This document shows, piece by piece, positions 60,321 through 64,000 of a DNA stretch of 64,000 nt. The translations under genes were made by a program, and so were the position numbers. Each line of letters starts with the position of its first letter. The stretch's first letter is position 1. This DNA is from Amaurobius ferox (Eukaryota > Arthropoda > Arachnida > Araneae > Amaurobiidae). Location: positions 114,360,387-114,424,386 of the forward strand of contig OX578146.1 in NCBI GenBank assembly GCA_951213105.1. The letters are read 5' to 3'. The notes under the pieces are model-generated. The model ran no database searches, was not told the DNA's origin, and was given only the letters and a program-made list of their open reading frames with translations.

Positions 60321-60821
60321 TTAAATCAATTCCAGTATTTTATTATAAAATGATTTTCAAATAAAAAATTGAAAGATTTTAATTCAGATGGGGTAAAAAA
60401 CTTCAATACATATCCATATTTACTTACATAATTAACATTTTGAGAGTATGCTAATACATTTATTTTTAGAAAATAATGAGAGAGAGAAAACTGAAAAACA
60501 TACAATTTGAGGAATTATAAAAAAAAATGCAATTACTCATAAATAATTATACAACCCTGCATACATCTGTCTCCAGTATGCGTTAGATCAAATTAGTGTT
60601 AATAAGATCAATAAATACGAAATTAACAAATGTTAAATGGTCACAAATGATAGAAACATATGTGTTTATACACCTGTGTGTACGACGGTGAATGCAGAGC
60701 ACAACTAATAAGAAAACAGCAAACTACAAGAACATTTAAGACTCTATCCGGTTAAGATAATTAGGAAGCGAAATGAAGAAACACTCAGCCAAACTGAAAC
60801 AGAGAACTAGCGTATCAGTTG

Positions 60822-60860
60822 TTGAGACCCCGACCTACCAGAAAGGTGTAAGGTAACCAA
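60822..60860 (-). mobile_element. SINE-B scrap of 39 bp with target duplication
   Basis: Matches only the last part of SINE-B (TTGAGACCCC, GACCTACCAGAAAGGTGTAA). It is flanked by CGTATCAGTTG (60811-60821) and CGTATAAGTTG (60861-60871). Copy A at about 23976 has a single ACATACAAGTTG, the empty site. Confidence 0.8.
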
Positions 60861-61154
60861 CGTATAAGTTGTATGCACCAAAACAAATCAGAAATGTTAT
60901 AACAAGACAAGACCATTTATAAGAAGATAGTACTAGTCCCCCAAAAAATAATAGCAAATCCAAATGTCCCGTAAACTCCAAGAGGAAAAGAAGCAAATAA
61001 ATAAATAAGAATAAATGAACGGGCATCCTACAAGACATCTGAAAAAATGCAGTATTGGACAAATCATTAACTAAAATACTTGAATTTTTCTAAATATAGA
61101 CATGTCAATATCGGACATCCTGCTTTATTCTTGCACAATCACTGCAGAAGAAAA

Positions 61155-61195
61155 TTCAAAATGATAGTCAGAATGATAGTCAAAATGATAGTCAG
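61155..61195 (+). repeat. 12-bp tandem repeat
   Basis: AATGATAGTCAG and AATGATAGTCAA alternate over three to four units; copy A has one unit. Confidence 0.85.
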
Positions 61196-62170
61196 AAATA
61201 ACGTTGAGCAGTCGAAAATTCATTAACTTCTTGTTCGTCATACATTTTTCAAGTTCTTTTATACGAAATTTTAGAGCATGTTTAGTTTGACAAATATATG
61301 CAAGGAAATGCTGTAAATTCAACTATTAGAAATATCCATAGACTCTTCGAAATTGGGTAACTTAAGATTAATTGTCCTTATTATAACCACACCAATAGTT
61401 TAATATTTAATTAGCACCGTCATTCAGGAACAATGGAGTAAACGATCTGTACGAACTATTGACCAATAGTTTCATGTCAATTCCTTTTCTAGTTCAGGTT
61501 TTGTGATTAATCGGTTTATCAGCGAAATTTTTATCTCAGAGGACATACAATGCATTTTACTAAAATTTATTTCAATTAATTTTCGAATTTATTGAACATT
61601 TTCGGAAACAAATTGTGTTAAATTTTATTTTTTATGTCTCTCGGCACGAATGAAATCTAATCAAGAATTTAATTGATTTCACTTTGATTGTATGGATATA
61701 AATATATTTTTTTAAAGTAATATATTTCGTGACAAACATCGTTTCTTTTTCTATACATGCAATTTTCTCCCAAAAATTTGGAAGGTTTCTAAATAGAAAA
61801 TAATGATTTGATGACAAATATAGATGATTCATTTTGATAAAATTAATATTTCTAATCAAATCCGCAAACACAAGAGTAAGTAATTTAATATAAAAAAATG
61901 AAATTTAACATTGTAGTGTTTCAGCACAGAAATTTGTAATTCGTTTTAAAATGTCCTTAAAATGCAATCAAATATAACCTAATACACTGCTGTTGTCTTG
62001 TTTGGTCTAGGGAAATATATTTTTTACTATAAAACTACAAGGATTTCAGGTGATGCGGAGAGAGGATTAGGATACATTGCAAGGATTCAATAATTTCTCA
62101 CAGTTCAGGGAGCACCGATAATTTTGAAAGCAATTTACATATCAATTTTTGATTAGTGGTCATACAAATA

Positions 62171-62400
62171 TACGGGTGTTTGAGCGGTCAGGTGCATGCG
62201 TTTCCGTCTGATCGCTGGATTGCCGGGGTGCGGGTTCGAATCCCGCCAGCGGGCATGGATGTTGTCATGTCGAGGCCAAGTCAGACTTCCGCCCTTCGGA
62301 GAGCCTCTATAAAAGTGAAGCTGCAAATCTCTTCCTCTTCGCCATGGGGCACCTTGGGGGGCCTTCACCACGCACGTCAGAGGGGCCCCAAATTGAACAA
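62171..62400 (+). mobile_element. tRNA-derived SINE (SINE-C)
   Basis: Head with an A-box-like TTGAGCGGTCAGGTGC and a perfect B box GGTTCGAATCC at about 62233. The body begins GGGCATGGATGTTGTCATGT and contains TTCGGAGAGCCTC and ATGGGGCACCTTGGGG. No SINE lies at the equivalent place in copy A. The right boundary is uncertain. Confidence 0.82.
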
Positions 62401-63391
62401 TTCCAACTTCTAAAAATTATACATATATATAGGGATTACCACACGACTACAAGATCTAAAGCATGTTAGATTTGTGGCTATGATGAGAAAGTTACTAATA
62501 ACTTTAATTTTGTAAAGTATATTAAAATGTGTAAGAGCATACTTTTATATACCTTTTTCTATAATGCAATTATGTGCTTAAAAATATTGTTTATTTCATA
62601 TGCCAGGGGCCCTGAAAGATGAAAGGGGAATCCGGGGAAATGTTTGCCTTGGCCCACTTAGTCTAAGTCGGGTCGTGAACATCCAGAAACATCATGCTAT
62701 AATTTGATATAAGAGATGTTTTGCGTTACATACTAGACGAAATCTGAGATGCAGGGGGAAAAAACTCTTAAGTGAAATATATTTGCATTAAAATTCATTT
62801 TGATTTTAATGTTTTAATTTTGTGTATTTTATTGTTTTGTGCTGCATTAAATTCTAATTCGAGGATTTGATCTATTTTATTATAGCAATAACGAGAATAA
62901 AAATTAAGTACTATCCCAACTTTTATTGCACTGCTTATATAACTACGACAAAATCTTTGAAAGGAAACTGGAACAGCAATAACAAGAAATTCTAGTTAGT
63001 TAGACTTGTAGCAAAGTTTGTTTTCAGTAATCTCTCTTATTTATTATGTATCGAAAGAGGTGGGGGATTTGGACATTACGAAGAATCGTAATCTCCCGAA
63101 ATGTGTCGATAATGCGAAAATCTTCGCCGATTTGACCCTAATCCTGCATGGTAGATGTATAAGGAACATCCTCGTTTCCTCATAAAAGTTGGGTAAAAAT
63201 TGTTAAGTAAAGCAGCGCACCCAAAAGTATTTGTTCATAGCTGATAATCGTAATTCTGTAAGGCAAAGAAAAATTGTATTAAATATATGAGAACAGTACT
63301 TGATAAATATTGTATAGGCTTAAGCAGTATTTTCCAACCTTTATGTGGTTATCCCTTAATGGGGTCACATTGGCCACTGACATTTAGAAAA
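62401..63391 (+). repeat. Duplicated block VII in copy B
   Basis: Partner of 27470-28417; carries the same CAGGGGCCCTG and CTTAGTCTAAGTCGG patch (62605-62670). No gene. Confidence 0.76.
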
Positions 63392-63852
63392 TGTTTCTGC
63401 GTATCGTGGGTGTGCACGCAAGATACATGATTGAGCCAAATTTCTGGATAACTAATACGTTTATTCACAAGCACAGTGTAAACAGGAACAATATACAGTC
63501 AAGCAGTACTTAAGTGCTCCACTAATTTTACAAAATAACTGAAATTATTCTCAAAGCAATTACGAAAATCGCAGTCCAATGTATCACATTAACGGAACTC
63601 CAACGGAGTGATGACTTTTATAGTCGCATTATAAAAACTTCTGGAATTCTCACTATTTCACAGAATATTTCGCGGTCTTTCTCGAATCTTTGAAAATTCA
63701 CCAACTATCGCCAAATCGGGCAACCACTCTTCGAATTTCTGGCAACCTTATGTTTACGTCATGGGAAAGCATTTATGGGTATCTTCTAAGTCAGGTCTTC
63801 AAAAGAGACGAAAGAAAAGACGCCAGCGAGAGCATATTACACCTTCGCAACA
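63392..63852 (-). mobile_element. LTR, reverse orientation, shared with copy A
   Basis: Minus strand from TGTTGCGAAGGTGTAATA (63852) to ACGCAGAAACA (63392). Partner of 28418-28965, shorter by small deletions. Confidence 0.7.
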
Positions 63853-64000
63853 ATAACAACCAAAAGATAACGGTAGGCTGGGACAAATCTGTTTCGATAT
63901 ACTACGTGGTTTGAAATTATTTCAACGTGAGGTAGCAAAGAGCTTAATGCCAAATGATAATCACTTGCTAGCGGAAATACACTGGGGAAGCGGTGGCGCC
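63853..64000 (+). repeat. Copy B continues to the window edge
   Basis: Still aligned with 28966-29112 (GTTTCGATATACTACGTGGT, GCTTAATGCCAAATGATAAT), so the true end of the duplication lies outside the window. Confidence 0.75.

Larger units (their letters stand above)
59404..62170 (+). repeat. Duplicated block VI in copy B
   Basis: Partner of 22649-25283. Copy-B features are a 16-bp tandem repeat (60278-60320), a SINE scrap (60822-60860) and a 12-bp tandem repeat (61155-61195). A 68-codon open frame at 60002-60208 is interrupted in copy A, so it is not a conserved gene. Confidence 0.78.

Overview
The window looks like repeat-dominated, AT-rich intergenic DNA from an animal, most likely an arthropod and plausibly an arachnid (spider). 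The arachnid call is an inference: BED-finger hAT, two kinds of mariner, Tc1, a hammerhead-bearing Penelope-like palindrome and tRNA-derived SINEs occur together with almost no coding capacity. I see no host protein-coding gene that I can support. Every recognisable protein is a decayed transposase.

The large-scale layout is a direct duplication. Copy A (about 4010-29110) and copy B (about 43530 to the window end) align in the same order and orientation and are separated by unrelated DNA (29110-43530). The collinear blocks are I: 4010-6588 with 43530-45067; II: 9353-12495 with 45068-47982; III: 17518-19882 with 49393-50718; IV: 20254-20647 with 51023-51440; V: 21402-22648 with 57180-58488; VI: 22649-25283 with 59404-62170; VII: 27470-29110 with 62425-64000. 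Gaps between blocks are mostly transposon insertions present in only one copy, so each copy often gives the empty site of the other. Older repeats lie inside each copy: a module of about 300 bp (here called beta) recurs seven times in one orientation, and a hammerhead-like segment plus the DNA after it recurs twice per copy.

Mobile DNA. A Tc1 pseudogene lies at 1513-2525. A 2.76-kb hAT with an exact 8-bp target duplication fills 6589-9352, and a smaller hAT remnant fills 53893-54613. Mariner pseudogenes lie at 26530-27434, 42517-43464 and 47983-49390. Related LTR fragments are at 12107-13130, 25968-26521, 28418-28965, 47738-47982 and 63392-63852. SINEs include tRNA-type copies at 13156, 38314 and 62171, a composite of 5S rRNA and tRNA at 19897-20239, and several 5'-truncated copies. 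A 70-bp TTAA-flanked MITE sits in a 60-bp tandem array at 38091-38160.

The commonest element is a non-coding family of about 0.95 kb (here R1, nine copies). It has a hairpin left end, a GT microsatellite, an interior built of TTGGCGA modules and a right end that forms a small hairpin, and it sits in T-runs. A second family (R2, three copies) has the same plan and a homologous right end. The most striking single object is the palindrome at 50719-51013, which carries a well-formed hammerhead ribozyme motif on each strand.

There is no operon, origin, CRISPR array or promoter that I can support. Coordinates of repeat boundaries are by-eye and may be off by tens of bases where not defined by target duplications.
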